Below, piece by piece: positions 10,830 to 20,939 of a DNA stretch of 64,000 nucleotides. The notes below the pieces were generated by a model. That model had not been told where the DNA came from. It searched no databases and worked only from the letters and a program-made list of their open reading frames with translations. Made by a program: the position numbers and the translations under genes. Where the stretch lies: assembly GCA_029204225.1 (NCBI GenBank), contig CM055096.1, positions 32,926,487 to 32,990,486 on the forward strand, read 5' to 3'. The number at the start of each line of letters is the position of its first letter. The first letter of the stretch is position 1. The stretch comes from Diphasiastrum complanatum (taxonomy: Eukaryota > Streptophyta > Lycopodiopsida > Lycopodiales > Lycopodiaceae).

Positions 10830-11156
10830 TCAGAGTTCCCAACAGAGGGTGACGACAAGAGCAAATAAAAGGGGGCCGACAACAAATTTATGGCGTGCGT
10901 TCGACTTGATGGCCATCTTCAGCTCAGAAATGATAAAATCGTGCCAATCATAGGACACAACCTTATTGGCTGAAAAGTCCTTGTGGGAATCCACAAGTTT
11001 ATGGAGGAGGGGAGATGGGATGTGGTCCTTTCGCAAACTCCCGATAGCGAGGAAGTTTCTTAGGAGGTGAGCAGCGGCTTGTAGTATGTGATCAGTGATT
11101 GCCTCAATCAAATACTCGTCATTTGTATGAATCAAGGGCATTGCTTGGAAATACAT
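10830..11156 (-). pseudogene. Unrecognised ORF family B, copy 1 (open frame)
   Basis: A 108-codon open frame containing HTNDEYLIEAI, QAAAHLLRNFLAIG, YDWHDFIISELKMAIKSN and KFVVGPLLFALVV. It aligns collinearly with the plus-strand frame at 33842-34480 (HTNDGYLVEAI, QAITHLLNNFLMVG, YDWYKTIFGELKRAIKSN), so the two are copies of one dispersed coding family. I do not recognise the family. Its end overlaps the start of the truncated copia LTR at 11141, so that insertion may have cut it. It may be part of a larger retroelement ORF. Confidence 0.55.
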
Positions 11157-11286
11157 GGGCCCCCCTATTTGTAAGTTAAATAAGTTAGTGTAGTTAGCTC
11201 ACTTGGCCAAATAGCTCAATCATATAGTTGCCACCGATACATTCCATGCATGTATATGAGGTGCTGACCTCATAGAGGGCTTGGAG

Positions 11287-11364
<78 letters not shown>

Positions 11365-11429
11365 TTGCTTTTATGATTGATCTAGTATTGTAGTTAAGAT
11401 ACTCCATAGCTAGGTTTTGTAATTTATCA
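11141..11429 (+). mobile_element. 5' LTR (truncated) of a copia element
   Basis: Pairs with the 3' LTR at 14663-15070 through shared stretches such as CTATTTGTAA.TTAAATAAGTTAGTG and ATACTCCATAGCTAGGT. It ends in CA directly before a methionine-tRNA primer site. The first roughly 120 bp of the partner LTR have no counterpart here, so this copy is 5'-truncated. It carries a 73-bp CT tract that the partner LTR lacks. Confidence 0.78.
11289..11361 (+). repeat. (CT)n microsatellite in LTR
   Basis: Uninterrupted CT dinucleotides for about 73 bp. The 3' LTR has only CTCGCTCTCACA at this place, so the tract expanded after insertion. Confidence 0.97.
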
Positions 11430-11441
11430 TGGTATCAGAGA
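11430..11441 (+). promoter_or_regulatory. Primer-binding site (initiator Met-tRNA type)
   Basis: TGGTATCAGAGA directly follows the CA end of the LTR. It matches the initiator methionine-tRNA 3' end used by plant copia elements. Confidence 0.8.
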
Positions 11442-11958
11442 AGATTGTGCAGCCTATGAATCTGAGAGTGAAAGAAACATCAATGCTTAGATTCTTAAAA
11501 AAAATCTCATCTTCCATAACCACCTCAATCTTGTAAGAGGGTGCTTTTAATCTATAGAATTCAGATCAACTTTAATTCACAAGTCATGAGCTAGCTCTGG
11601 AGCTCGAGTCATGGCCTAGTTAGCTCCTGGGAGTCCAGTTGATTCTGCCCGCTGGGATGGCTCTCGAGACCCATACCCAAGAGCTAGACTAATTCTGTCA
11701 AGTTTGCCAGGCTTAATCAGCAAAATAAAAACTAAGTCCAGAAAAGCGTGCTTTACCAAAAAGCACTATATTCCAGGACGGGGGGGTAGTCGAATCACAC
11801 CAGAACTATACGGGAGAGTCCGGTGTAGACAGAAACGTGGGCAGCTCAACCAGCACCAAGAATTCAATTGCCAGGTCTCAGCTCCCTCTACCAGCACGAG
11901 CCAGGCACAATGCCCAGCACGTGTTGGTGGCCCCGAGACCAGTTAGTCGATGTATGAA

Positions 11959-12367
11959 TGTAACATCTTCCAGATTTGATAAAGTTGATCCTTGGGGATG
12001 ATCATCATTTCGGTTTCGCCTCCGAGACTGGTCCAAGTGAAAGAACCCTTACTACAACCTTTTTGCGTTGCTGGTGCCTAAGGGCCCACGTCACCGACAT
12101 GTGGCTCGCCGCTATGCCATTTGGTCAGTTTGGCGACCACTATGCCTTGGGTTTCATGTGTGATTTGTCTTTGCCTTTGGTTACCTTTTGGGGACGGATT
12201 CTGAATTGGCTTTCGGGTGATTCTAGTTTTCCTAAGTTTGAATGGTTAGGCCTGTCGCGTTTTCTAAGTTGGCTTTTTAGTGAATTCATGACGGATGAAT
12301 GTTAGACTTAAGCATGTCTTGGAAAAACGGATTAAGTCTTGGCGCCCTTTGAGGCGTCGACGCAACA
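11959..12367 (+). mobile_element. Putative Ty3/gypsy LTR nested in the copia interior
   Basis: Starts TGTAACATCTTCC, a typical plant Ty3 LTR start, and ends GACGCAACA. Two bases later comes a second primer-site match, TGGTATCAGAACC (12370-12382). Length is about 409 bp and base composition is more GC-rich than the surroundings. No matching second LTR is visible before the copia RNase H, so the nested element lost its 3' part. Confidence 0.6.
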
Positions 12368-12369
12368 TG

Positions 12370-12382
12370 TGGTATCAGAACC
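12370..12382 (+). promoter_or_regulatory. Primer-binding site of the nested Ty3 element
   Basis: TGGTATCAGAACC, the reverse complement of a tRNA 3' end, lies two bases after the CA end of the LTR. Confidence 0.6.
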
Positions 12383-12806
12383 GACAAGCCGGCCAGCTAC
12401 GCGAATCTCACAAAGATGGCCACTTTTTGGGACTCGTCAGAAGAGCCGTTGTGCAAGGTGCTGCCCACGGTATGAGCACGGGTGCATCCACGGTCAGGGT
12501 GGTTGGCAGAACGGGGGACTTGATGTGACAAGGTGTTGTCCTTGAGGTGTAAGCATGGTCACTTCCCGCGGTTCGGGCCTGGTGCCGTCTGCACGTAGGA
12601 CAGATGAGGCAAAGTGCTGCCTCGGTAGGTGACAACACGATCTATACCTTGTGGGGTGTGGGGCGACATATTCGAACTATATGAGTTAACTATTGATACA
12701 AAGATGCTGCTCGAATTCGGGTGGTTAGCTGCTAGTGTGGGATAGCTGCTGATCGTTTAGTTATAAGGGCTATTGACCATATTTGGTGGGGCATTACTGA
12801 GGCAAT

Positions 12807-13934
12807 GTGCTACTTAATGGTGAAAGCACAGATGGTTGGATGGATGTTCAATATCCACTACCTCTTGTCCGGAACGCAGATTTGGACCCGACGAGCGAAG
12901 ACAGCTACATGCCCAATGACTTCAACTCAACTATTCGGGCGGCTGAAATGGTTTGCGATTATGAGACCACGCTAGCACCAACTGCCCCATAAACATCAAC
13001 AAAAGTATTTAGTGGATTTCGACCGAGTCCAAGCTTCTTTCAAAGGGGGGACTCAGCTTCAAATGGCAACCAAACCTCAAGTAGCGTGAACAGATTCCCA
13101 ACAAAAACAGGTTTTGGCAACCAAGGCAACAGTGGAAGGAACACTTTTCAGAGGATGAACAAGTTTGGTCCTTTAGCCACCCACATCAATAGCTCACCAA
13201 CAGTGGGCAGTTCCCTGCGTTGCTTCAACTGCCAACAATAAGGTCACTCTTGGAGGTCGTGCTCCAAGCCGTTAAATAAACAAATCTTTGATAAGATGGA
13301 AATAGAGGCATGCGATCAAGCGGACTGTGAAAAAGACGACGAAAAAGACCAAGAAATGGCCGACCTGAATGCCCTACAACAAACAGGGGCAGTTGCGACG
13401 TATCGTGAACATCTCATGGCGACTCCTGCAAGAGGATCAAAGTTGTTGTACCTAAAAGGCTGCATTCAAGGCAAGATCACTCACTTCATAGTAGATCTGG
13501 GAGCATCGCATAACTACTTGTCAGAAAATTTGGCAGAGGAATTGGGCATTCAATGTAAAGAAAATGCGACCCCTATCTATGTGGAGACTGCCAAAGGCAC
13601 AATGATGACGACTTGTAGATTGGCAACCAACTTGCCAATCTCATTGGGGACCTGTAAAAACTGACTAACGTTTACAATCTTGAAAATGAATGCGTTCGAC
13701 ACCATCTTGGGACTAAGTTGGTTTAAAGAACACGTGGTGGCCTTCTTGGCAAAGGGGATTAACCTTGTGTTATTATATAATGGCAAAAGACCTTGCGTCG
13801 TCAGAGTTGTGCCAGGAGATCAATTAGAGATGAATGATACAACGGAACGTGAGTTAGCCATTCCTTCAAATCTCATTCACCTCTTTAACGAGGAGAACCA
13901 GCAGAGACAAATTAGGCGACACTGGACCAAATAG
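12807..13934 (+). pseudogene. Ty3/gypsy gag-protease remnant
   Basis: One reading frame persists for about 375 codons with internal stops at about 12990, 13239 and 13662. In order it holds a gag tail rich in Asn, Gln and Ser, and a zinc knuckle at 13221-13262 (CFNCQQ, stop, GHSWRSC; CX2CX4HX4C spacing if the stop is read as one residue). Next is an acidic linker (about 13296-13360), then a retropepsin with FIVDLGASHNYLS where family members have DTGA or DSGA, and a later ILGLSWFKEH. Retention of frame across three stops suggests recent decay. Reverse transcriptase and integrase do not follow; copia RNase H starts near 14190 instead. Confidence 0.78.
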
Positions 13935-14189
13935 AGCCAACATTGTTTGTAACTCCTACATCAAAGATGGATCCGAGTGCTGATTCCGAGCTCAAGATGC
14001 TCAACTTGTGCGACCAAACAAAAAATCTAGAGTCCTAGGGGACTCATTTAGATAAGATGCAAAACGACATAACTGAGGCTCAATGGAGGCCCCCCTCCCT
14101 CTGGTACCTTTTTTTTCTATGTTAATAAAGCAAGCCGCCAAGTTTCATGGGGTCTCAGTATAACTATGTTGAAGCTTTACACAGGTTTT

Positions 14190-14660
14190 ACATAAGTGAA
14201 CTAGATCTACACTTTTTCTGTGCTAAGTGCAAATGTGATTCCTTATTTGGACAATGATCGAAGATCGACGACGGGCTATTCCTTTAGACTAGGTTCAAAG
14301 GCCATTTCTTGGTGCAATAAGAAGCTATCCACTAATGCTTTATCATCTACAAAAGTTGAGTATAGGGTAGCCACAAGAACCGCCTATGGACCTACTTGGT
14401 TACGATGCCTACTTGATGATATACAAATTGCTCAAGTAAGACCTATATTGTTACACTACGATAACCAAAGTTGCACTTGGCTTGCAAAATATCCAATGTA
14501 CCATGCACTGACAAAACATATAAAGGTGGACCAGCACATTAGAGAGGAAGTGCACAATGATGAGATTGAGCTAGCGTATTGCAACACCAACAATCAAATT
14601 GCCAATATCTTTCTTAAACCACTTAGTAGATATAAGTTCAATAAGTTCAAAATATTGTAA
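14190..14660 (+). pseudogene. Ty1/copia RNase H tail
   Basis: Open from about 14220 to the stop. Motifs are DNDRRSTTGYSFRLGSKAIS, WCNKKLSTNALSSTKVEY, WLRCLLDD, LHYDNQSC, HIKVDQHIREEV and ANIFLKPL, the conserved C-terminal copia RNase H series. Substitutions such as STKVEYR for STEAEY and FLKPL for FTKPL indicate loss of constraint. The stop lies three bases before the 3' LTR. This is the tail of the copia element whose truncated 5' LTR ends at 11429. Confidence 0.85.
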
Positions 14661-14662
14661 AG

Positions 14663-15070
14663 TGTTGGTTTAAATAAATTTGCCACTAAGGGTGTTGCAA
14701 CGTAATGTCTATTCTATTCCTTTGGCTAAAAACTAACATTGTTGTAAGTTGTACATTACTCATGGGACATGTTTCTAAATACATGTGGCCCTCTATTTGT
14801 AACTTAAATAAGTTAGTGCAAGTAAACCAATTGGCCAAGTAGCTCAATCATATAATTTCCACCTATACATTCATGCATGCACATCAAGTGCTTCCCTCAT
14901 AGAAAATTTGGAGACCCCATGCTCGCTCTCACATAAGTTTTGGTGGTGTTGTGAGGTGCTTAAGCAATTTCCCTTGTGTTTGATTGTTCTCATAGTTAAG
15001 TTATTCAAGCTTTCATGGTTGATCTAGAATTGCAATTGATATACTCCATAGCTAGGTCTTGAAATTCACA
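14663..15070 (+). mobile_element. 3' LTR of the copia element
   Basis: Starts TGTTGG directly after the RNase H stop and ends AATTCACA. It aligns with 11141-11429. The two LTRs differ by many substitutions and by the CT expansion, so the insertion is old. Confidence 0.78.
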
Positions 15071-15431
15071 ACCTCGAACAAAAAATGCCTTTCAATGCAA
15101 AGGTAACCAGCTGAGCCAACTACGTTGAACCTTTATTCTATGAAATGGTAGACCTCTTAGTGAAATTCCTTGCAAGCTCATTGCCATTTAGGCACATAAG
15201 CCTTTGCTCTACGATGAGCCCGCTAGCTTCAACGGATGCTCTTAATATTCTTTGTTAGGAAATTGCCTCGAGAGCATTTATTTGTAGTAGTCTATTTTTC
15301 AATATTCTTAGTTCAAAAACTGCTTGAAGATCATATGCTAATATCTATTGTTCTTCGAGTGCTGCCAAATTATGCGATACAATGTTCATATAGTTCAGAT
15401 AACTAGTTTCTTAATTGAACTTTCAAGTGTC

Positions 15432-15444
15432 AAAAGATGACATA
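15432..15444 (+). repeat. Left target-site duplication of SINE copy 2
   Basis: AAAAGATGACATA, identical to 15621-15633 on the other side of the SINE. Confidence 0.9.
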
Positions 15445-15620
15445 GTCCATCGGAGTGGGGTGTATGGGTAGAGAGAGTTGTTGATTGCCACCGGAAAGGT
15501 GCAGGGTCAAATCCCGACCACTCTGTAGTGACATCTAAGGTAAGGAGCTTAGCTCTGTAAATGGCATTGCCAAGTTGTATATGTTGTATATATTGACCAC
15601 TAGTATGCAAAAAAAAGAAA
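15445..15620 (+). mobile_element. tRNA-type SINE, copy 2
   Basis: A 176-bp unit with a tRNA-like head (A-box region near 15458-15474; B box GGGTCAAATCC at 15504-15514), a tRNA-unrelated body (GTAGTGACATCTAAGG, ATGGCATTGCCAAGTTG), and an A-rich tail after TATGC. Perfect 13-bp direct repeats flank it, as expected for LINE-mediated target-primed insertion. The body is shared with the minus-strand copy at 7524-7697. I do not know a named family with this body. Confidence 0.88.
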
Positions 15621-15633
15621 AAAAGATGACATA
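15621..15633 (+). repeat. Right target-site duplication of SINE copy 2
   Basis: AAAAGATGACATA, identical to the left copy; it merges with the A-rich tail. Confidence 0.9.
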
Positions 15634-16170
15634 TGCATATACATGTCTTACGCATTGGCGATATAGGTAGTCAAACATTTGGCAGGCTCAACCAAACAAA
15701 ACAGTTTAGCACAACTTTGTTGTGAAAACGGCCCTCGAAATGCAACCTTGATGCACTTCAAAGTTCATAGATGCTACTAACATAGGAGGTAACTTATACA
15801 GCTCAGCTTTTCCAATAAGTTCACAGGGAAAACTGCCAAAACGTGAAGTTTCCAAAACCTTAAACACAAAAGTCGCTAATGATCCACTAAACGTTATCAG
15901 GTTGAAAATTTCTTCTATTTAAAATACATCATGTATGAGAATCACTGAACAAAATTGACCTCCTTGCTCTTCACCTCTAAAACAATTCTTCCTCACCAAA
16001 ATCTATTATGACCATCACTAAGAGTCCTAGAAATCTGAGTGATAACAGAATGTTTAAATCTATTGTGGTTAGCAGGTTATACACATTAAAAAAAAGTCCT
16101 ACAGATCCAACAATAACACCAATAGTTACATTATACTCTCTCCAAACAGCTCGAATTGATGGTCTTTTGC
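15634..16170. other. Downstream flank of BPC, no gene recognised
   Basis: No coding frame is supported. It lies beyond the likely polyadenylation site of the BPC gene. Confidence 0.4.
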
Positions 16171-16172
16171 TT

Positions 16173-16178
16173 TTTATT
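16173..16178 (-). terminator. Candidate polyadenylation signal of BPC
   Basis: AATAAA on the minus strand, about 230 bases after the BPC stop codon. Confidence 0.45.
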
Positions 16179-16404
16179 TAAAAAAATCTTCAGCACTTCA
16201 TACGTGATGCTACAAATATATTCACAAACACACAAAACCTACAATCAACAAGTTAATCTGTTTCTAAAAAGGTTTTCAGTTGATGAGCTCAGAACCTACT
16301 GGCCTCTATTAATAAAAGACTACTTAGAGCAGCTAACAGCCCACAAGAAATAGACTTTGTGACACCTTCAGATGGAAAATGGCAAATTGAAAAACCAATA
16401 CTCA

Positions 16405-17424
16405 CTACTTGATTGTTACATATCGGTTGGTACCATGTTTTGACCAGTATTCTTTGAGGTCCACAGCGGTGCCGATATCCCAACCGTCAGAGACGAGTCT
16501 TTCCAAAAGCCTGCCAAAAGCACCTGCACTCATTTTGCGGCCAGCCACACGACAGCCCTTCTTTTTTGGGTTCATAGGTAGGGGATACATGGAAATCTGG
16601 TTAGTACAGCATGCAGATTGCCAACCCCCACTACCCCACCTGTAACATTGCTGATTCATACCAGTGCAGGAGCAATATGGACTTGGTAATGTGGAATGGT
16701 CGTAAGCAGATCCATTCATAAGGCTGTGATCTCCAGAATTGTCTTTGTGAGGAGGAAAATTTTGCAGCTTGGACTGATCGTAGAGCTTCGAAGCTTCTTG
16801 TTGCGAAACTTTCACTTTTTTAGAAGGTGTAGGAGGTATAGAAGAGTGATTTGCTGCAGGTGCTTTCTTCCTTTTCACAGGACCTTCCTTGTTGTCCTGC
16901 TTCTGACTCTCCTTAGACTTCCTGCCTTTCTTGCGCTTCTTTGACCCATCGGCTTCAGATGTTGCCGCCGTTCCTTGTGGCAATTCGATAGATGGGATCG
17001 AAGCTATTGCCTCAGCGAATTTAGCATTTTCAGTTAGACTGATTGGCTGTGCAAACTTCTGAGCTGCGGGCTGCCGGCTCCAACTGCTGCAGTGAGGGCA
17101 AGCCTCCCACTGGGCTTTCGCAACAGTGAGAGCGGCAACGGCTCTGTCCCGATCCAAAATAGCAGAATCCCTCTCGGCATATGCAACGTCTCTCTGCAAG
17201 AGAGCATTATCTCTATCCTTCAATGCTGCCTTCTTCTCAGATACTGCCGCATTTTTTTCTCTCAATGCGTTCTCACGCTCTTGCATTGCTGTAATCAGGC
17301 CTATGCTAGTAGCATCAAACCGTCGCAGGCCTACACCTCCATCACTCTCCATCAACTGGTTGTAATTAGAGAGGTACAGGGACGGACCTGCCCCTGATCC
17401 CCTAGAATTGTGTGGCTGCTGCAT
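16405..17424 (-). CDS. BPC: BBR/BPC (BASIC PENTACYSTEINE) GAGA-binding transcription factor
   Basis: A complete 339-codon single exon. BPC proteins bind GA/CT repeats in the nucleus and recruit chromatin regulators, including Polycomb components. In this protein: an alanine-zipper-like coiled coil of repeated REKNAA, EKKAALKDRDNALLQRD units at residues about 49-105; basic nuclear-localisation clusters at about 160-210 (KKRKKGRKSK, KRKK, KKVKV); and the C-terminal DNA-binding domain at about 250-339. That domain holds the five cysteines (251, 253, 260, 272, 273 in CSC, CYRWG, ACC), the GRKMSAGAF motif and the invariant HGTNRY end followed by VTIK. The start ATG follows TTAGCGCAG, a likely 3' splice site, implying a 5'UTR intron. 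The WSKH variant, and DGWDIGTAVDLK in place of the angiosperm-like DLSNPVDLK, suggest a lineage far from flowering plants. It stands alone and is the best-supported intact gene here. Confidence 0.97.
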   Translation of the reverse strand: MQQPHNSRGSGAGPSLYLSNYNQLMESDGGVGLRRFDATSIGLITAMQERENALREKNAAVSEKKAALKDRDNALLQRDVAYAERDSAILDRDRAVAALTVAKAQWEACPHCSSWSRQPAAQKFAQPISLTENAKFAEAIASIPSIELPQGTAATSEADGSKKRKKGRKSKESQKQDNKEGPVKRKKAPAANHSSIPPTPSKKVKVSQQEASKLYDQSKLQNFPPHKDNSGDHSLMNGSAYDHSTLPSPYCSCTGMNQQCYRWGSGGWQSACCTNQISMYPLPMNPKKKGCRVAGRKMSAGAFGRLLERLVSDGWDIGTAVDLKEYWSKHGTNRYVTIK

Positions 17425-18975
17425 CTGCGCTAATGTTCTTCTTCAGATCGCTCACAGCTATTAAAGGCTCACAAATTATTTTCCAAACACAGTCTGTCTA
17501 ACCAGGTAGATGATCCCAATCCGCTGAACGAGTTGTCGATTTCCAAAAACTGCACCAATGTACAAGAAAAAAATTAGCTCAAGCTTGAAGCGTATGAAGT
17601 TCAGAGTAAAGCAGCAAGAAAAGCACCAGCGCTTGAATTCAAGTACATCCGCTAGTAAAATCAGCAAAATCAAAGACAGATTGAGGGCTCAAAACGGTTG
17701 GCATGAAATGATCTACAGGAAAAAGTTATACAGAACAAATATCGGGTAAGTAGAGGAGATAGGGAAATCTCAAAACGTTCGGGGTTACTCTAAAGTGACA
17801 TAGACTTTACCCCATGCTTAAAATGCTCTAAATTAAACAGTGGTAGTACAGCTTCTTATACTCAAGTCAGCTGATAGGGGTGAATATGAAAAAGAACAAA
17901 GCAAAAAGGGAAGAAACGACGAATTATGCACCAGAAAGGAAGCCCAAAGTTTAAAGCATCAGCGTCCGTTCATGCTCCCTGCGATTTCATAGCCTATTCG
18001 ATATGGAAAGAGCCCATCCATTGTGATTCTGTGGGGAAGGCGGAGCTTGCAACTTCATGCGAAAGCACCAAAGACCATCAAGAGCCGGAACAAACCTTCA
18101 GGATAAAGAGAAATAGTGAGCAAGCAAGAAATTCATGCTAACATGACAAGACAGTTGATAACAGAAGATCTTACAGGTAAGAAAAGGGCAAGGAATCAGG
18201 GGGATGAATACAGGAGAGAGAGAGAGAAAGAGGAGAGCGAAAGAAGCGCAGATCCGAGGAAATAGAAAGAGAAGGTGATGATGTAATTGGAACAAGACAC
18301 CTGCAAATTAAGAACGCAAGAGAGAGGAGAGAGAAGCAGACCTCCAGCAACAGCAGCAGCCGGAGCAGATCTGAGAGGAGATAACAGCGAATCAGAGACA
18401 GGATGTGAGAGAGCGAAAGGTGGATCTGAGAGACCAGAGAGGAGATAGAAAGAGAAGACAGAGCAGAGGGAAGGCAAGGGTAGGCTAACCCTAAAAGGCA
18501 AGGGAAAGAAGAAAAACAAAAGAAAACAAGAAAGACAGAGGCAAAGGCTAGGGCAACCCCCACAAGGAAAGGGAAACAACCAAAACAAAAGAAAAAAGCG
18601 AGGAAAAAGAAAGACAGAGAGACACAAATAGATGGATGACAGCACTAGATATATTATGCATAAAGGAAAACCTTAAATAAAGTGTATAGGCAGCAGCAAG
18701 GGCTTCGAAGGGGAAGAGAAAAGGGTGGAAATATGCACAGGTCTGTTTGTTGTTGTCGTTGTTTTTGTGCCTTTGCCTCTCTCTGTTTGTGCTTTTGCCT
18801 GTGCTTTTGCTGGTATTGTGCAGAGCAAAGCGGCAGCCATAGTCAAAGCTCCTTCGAAGGAAGGCGAGAGAGAGAGAGAGGGAGAGAGAAGAAGAGAGGA
18901 GCAGGATAGGCCGCCGCTGCTGCTGCTGCTGCCATCGCCAGAGACAAAGTACAGAGATAGAAAGAGGAGAGAGAG
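17425..18975 (-). promoter_or_regulatory. BPC leader region with GAGA/CTCT tracts (5'UTR and intron)
   Basis: The coding-strand sequence is CT-rich, with (CT)n-type runs near 18212-18240 and 18862-18900, which are GAGA sites on the other strand. A TATA-like TTAAAATATG on the minus strand (19001-19010) would place transcription start near 18970. The ATG is preceded by a likely acceptor, and a possible donor (CCTGTAAGA) lies near 18175. The leader would then span about 1.5 kb with a 5'UTR intron. The boundaries are inference. Long open frames across this tract are Ser/Leu-repeat artefacts. Confidence 0.6.
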
Positions 18976-19000
18976 ATATAGATCCAAAGACGAGGAAGGC

Positions 19001-19010
19001 CATATTTTAA
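19001..19010 (-). promoter_or_regulatory. TATA-like element upstream of BPC
   Basis: TTAAAATATG on the minus strand, at the boundary between the CT-rich leader and the GC-richer upstream promoter. Confidence 0.4.
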
Positions 19011-19020
19011 ACGCACTATG

Positions 19021-19690
19021 AAGCTATACCTCGCCACCGCTGGATCTCATCGAAGCCTTCAATTTCTGCCACGTGTCTCTAGATAAACCGCTACCATGAG
19101 TCCAGGTGTCTCCTTTGCCACCTGTCGATTATCTAGCCGGAGCATGCCTCGTGCAGTGAGAGAGCAATGATTTGCCAAGTCTTGCAGGCACCGACAACCT
19201 AGACCTCTCGACCGTTAGATATGCTATCACCGCTCAGATAATGCCACGCGCTTGTCGATCATCCGTTGAAAACTGTCCAAGTGGCATATGCCATCTGGCA
19301 AAATCTGAGTGATCAGATGTCTGAGAGACGAGGTGGATCTACCAGAGCACGCCAGGGCAGGACAGGCTGGTCTCTTGAAGGCACGGACTCGCTTTAGCTC
19401 TCCAACGTTGGATCGCAAACGAACTGATCGAATCCCGCCACGTATAGTACTGTAGCTTTGCATTTTGACACGTGGCAGGGATCCAAGTGATGGAACTATA
19501 AGACACCGAGATGTAGTCAAAGTCAAAGTCTAGAGAGAGAAGACCGAGCTGGGCGCCGTCTGTGTGTCCGTCAGGCTGGCGACGAGAAACGCGACGGCGC
19601 GGTACCGCCCCGTCACGGCGAGTAGGCTGCCGTCAAAGAAAACGAGGGGGTCGGTGAAAGACGTACACGTGTACACTCACAATTAAATAC
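19021..19690 (-). promoter_or_regulatory. GC-richer BPC promoter with three G-boxes
   Basis: CpG-rich relative to the rest of the window. CACGTG occurs at 19070-19075, 19469-19474 and 19666-19671. The last lies inside a perfect 12-bp palindrome, GTACACGTGTAC (19663-19674). G-boxes are bound by bZIP and bHLH factors and often mediate light or ABA responses; the response here is not known. Confidence 0.55.
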
Positions 19691-20935
19691 TCATTCAATT
19701 ATTTAAAAAAACGAAAGAACAGGGAAGTGATTGCACTTTTAAAATGACTTAAGACAAGGTCAGCCTTAAAACAAATTCAAAAATCTAAAGATAAAACAAG
19801 GATGTCACATTAAATCTTCTGAAAAAGGTCATAGAAATATTAAGACAATCCTCCGGCATTTAAAGTTAAATAATTATCGGATTGATAAAAAATAACTAGA
19901 AAAAATTATTTTAATTTTTAAAAGAAATCGTGTTTGCTAAAATGGGGCACGTCCACTTTTGCAAATGATCACAATAGCTTACCGCTACGAGTCTCATCTA
20001 TACAAAAAAACCAAAGGGATAATAATACACTTTGACGCTAAACATCAACATATCAACCTTTTTTTTATTGCAAAATCTTTGTGTGTTTTGATCAATGGCT
20101 TGCAGTGAAGATATTTACAGAGATCTATCGTACAGAAATGATTTGTACTTGGCTTTCTTGAATGACAAATGTTGGAATAAAAAGGTCAATGGAGAGATCC
20201 ATGTGTAATTCAATTGAGTCAAGAAAGATTTACTCCAGATTAAAAAATCATTTGTTTATTATATTTGTGGAGCTCGTGGCAGTTCAAGGTATGGTCATCA
20301 ACTCTAGAGAATAGGGCGTTTGCTTGTTGAGGGTTGTGAGTCTTCAATCTTGAATTGTCAGAAAAATTTCCTCAATTTCATGGGGTAAAAGGAGAGACGT
20401 GTCCAAATATTCTTCTCATTCCAAAAAGAGTATTCATGTGATTTTAGATCCGCTAGAACAATCCATGAAAAGTAGATGCAAGAATTTCAATGAGATTGGA
20501 ACGAAACTTTTGAATATTTACCACCTTGTAAGGTGATATGTAGTTGGCCAATCATGTACCTTGAAACAGGAGATTGGTGAATTAAGTCTAGGATCTTAAT
20601 TCTTAAATATTGCCTACTTGATAAGATAATTGCATGCATGTCAATTCTGAAGAAAAAAGGAAGCAAAATTACTCATTGTTGTCTTCATGTATCAAATTCT
20701 CCTATGTGTTGGAGTGATCCACTTCTTTGCCACATAAAAGATCATGCCAAGATTAAGAGACCAACAATTAAGAACGATAACTTAATGCATCCACAACTCA
20801 AGGACTTGCGAATATGAACTCATATGTCACCTTAAGATCAAGGATGATGAGAATTAGTAGAGTGGAAAATGAAACGTCATTTCAGAGATGAATGTTATAG
20901 GATAGAGACTTCACAAAAAATAAAAAAATAAAAGT
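19691..20935. other. No gene recognised
   Basis: A short frame from the ATG near 20095 (MACSEDIYRDLSYRNDLYLA) runs 37 codons to a stop. The remaining frames carry many stops. It could be a decayed gene, but nothing identifies it. Confidence 0.3.
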
Positions 20936-20939
20936 AAAA

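Noticed and set aside
16409-17397. Plus-strand frames opposite the BPC coding exon
   Set aside because: Shadows of the BPC gene; no independent motif.
18171-19003. Several long minus-strand open frames rich in Ser, Leu and Phe upstream of BPC
   Set aside because: They are translations of CT-rich leader sequence, overlap each other in all frames and show no domain.
20095-20208. Small 37-codon ORF (MACSEDIYRD...)
   Set aside because: Isolated, with stops in all frames beyond it and no conserved pattern; mentioned only as unassigned.
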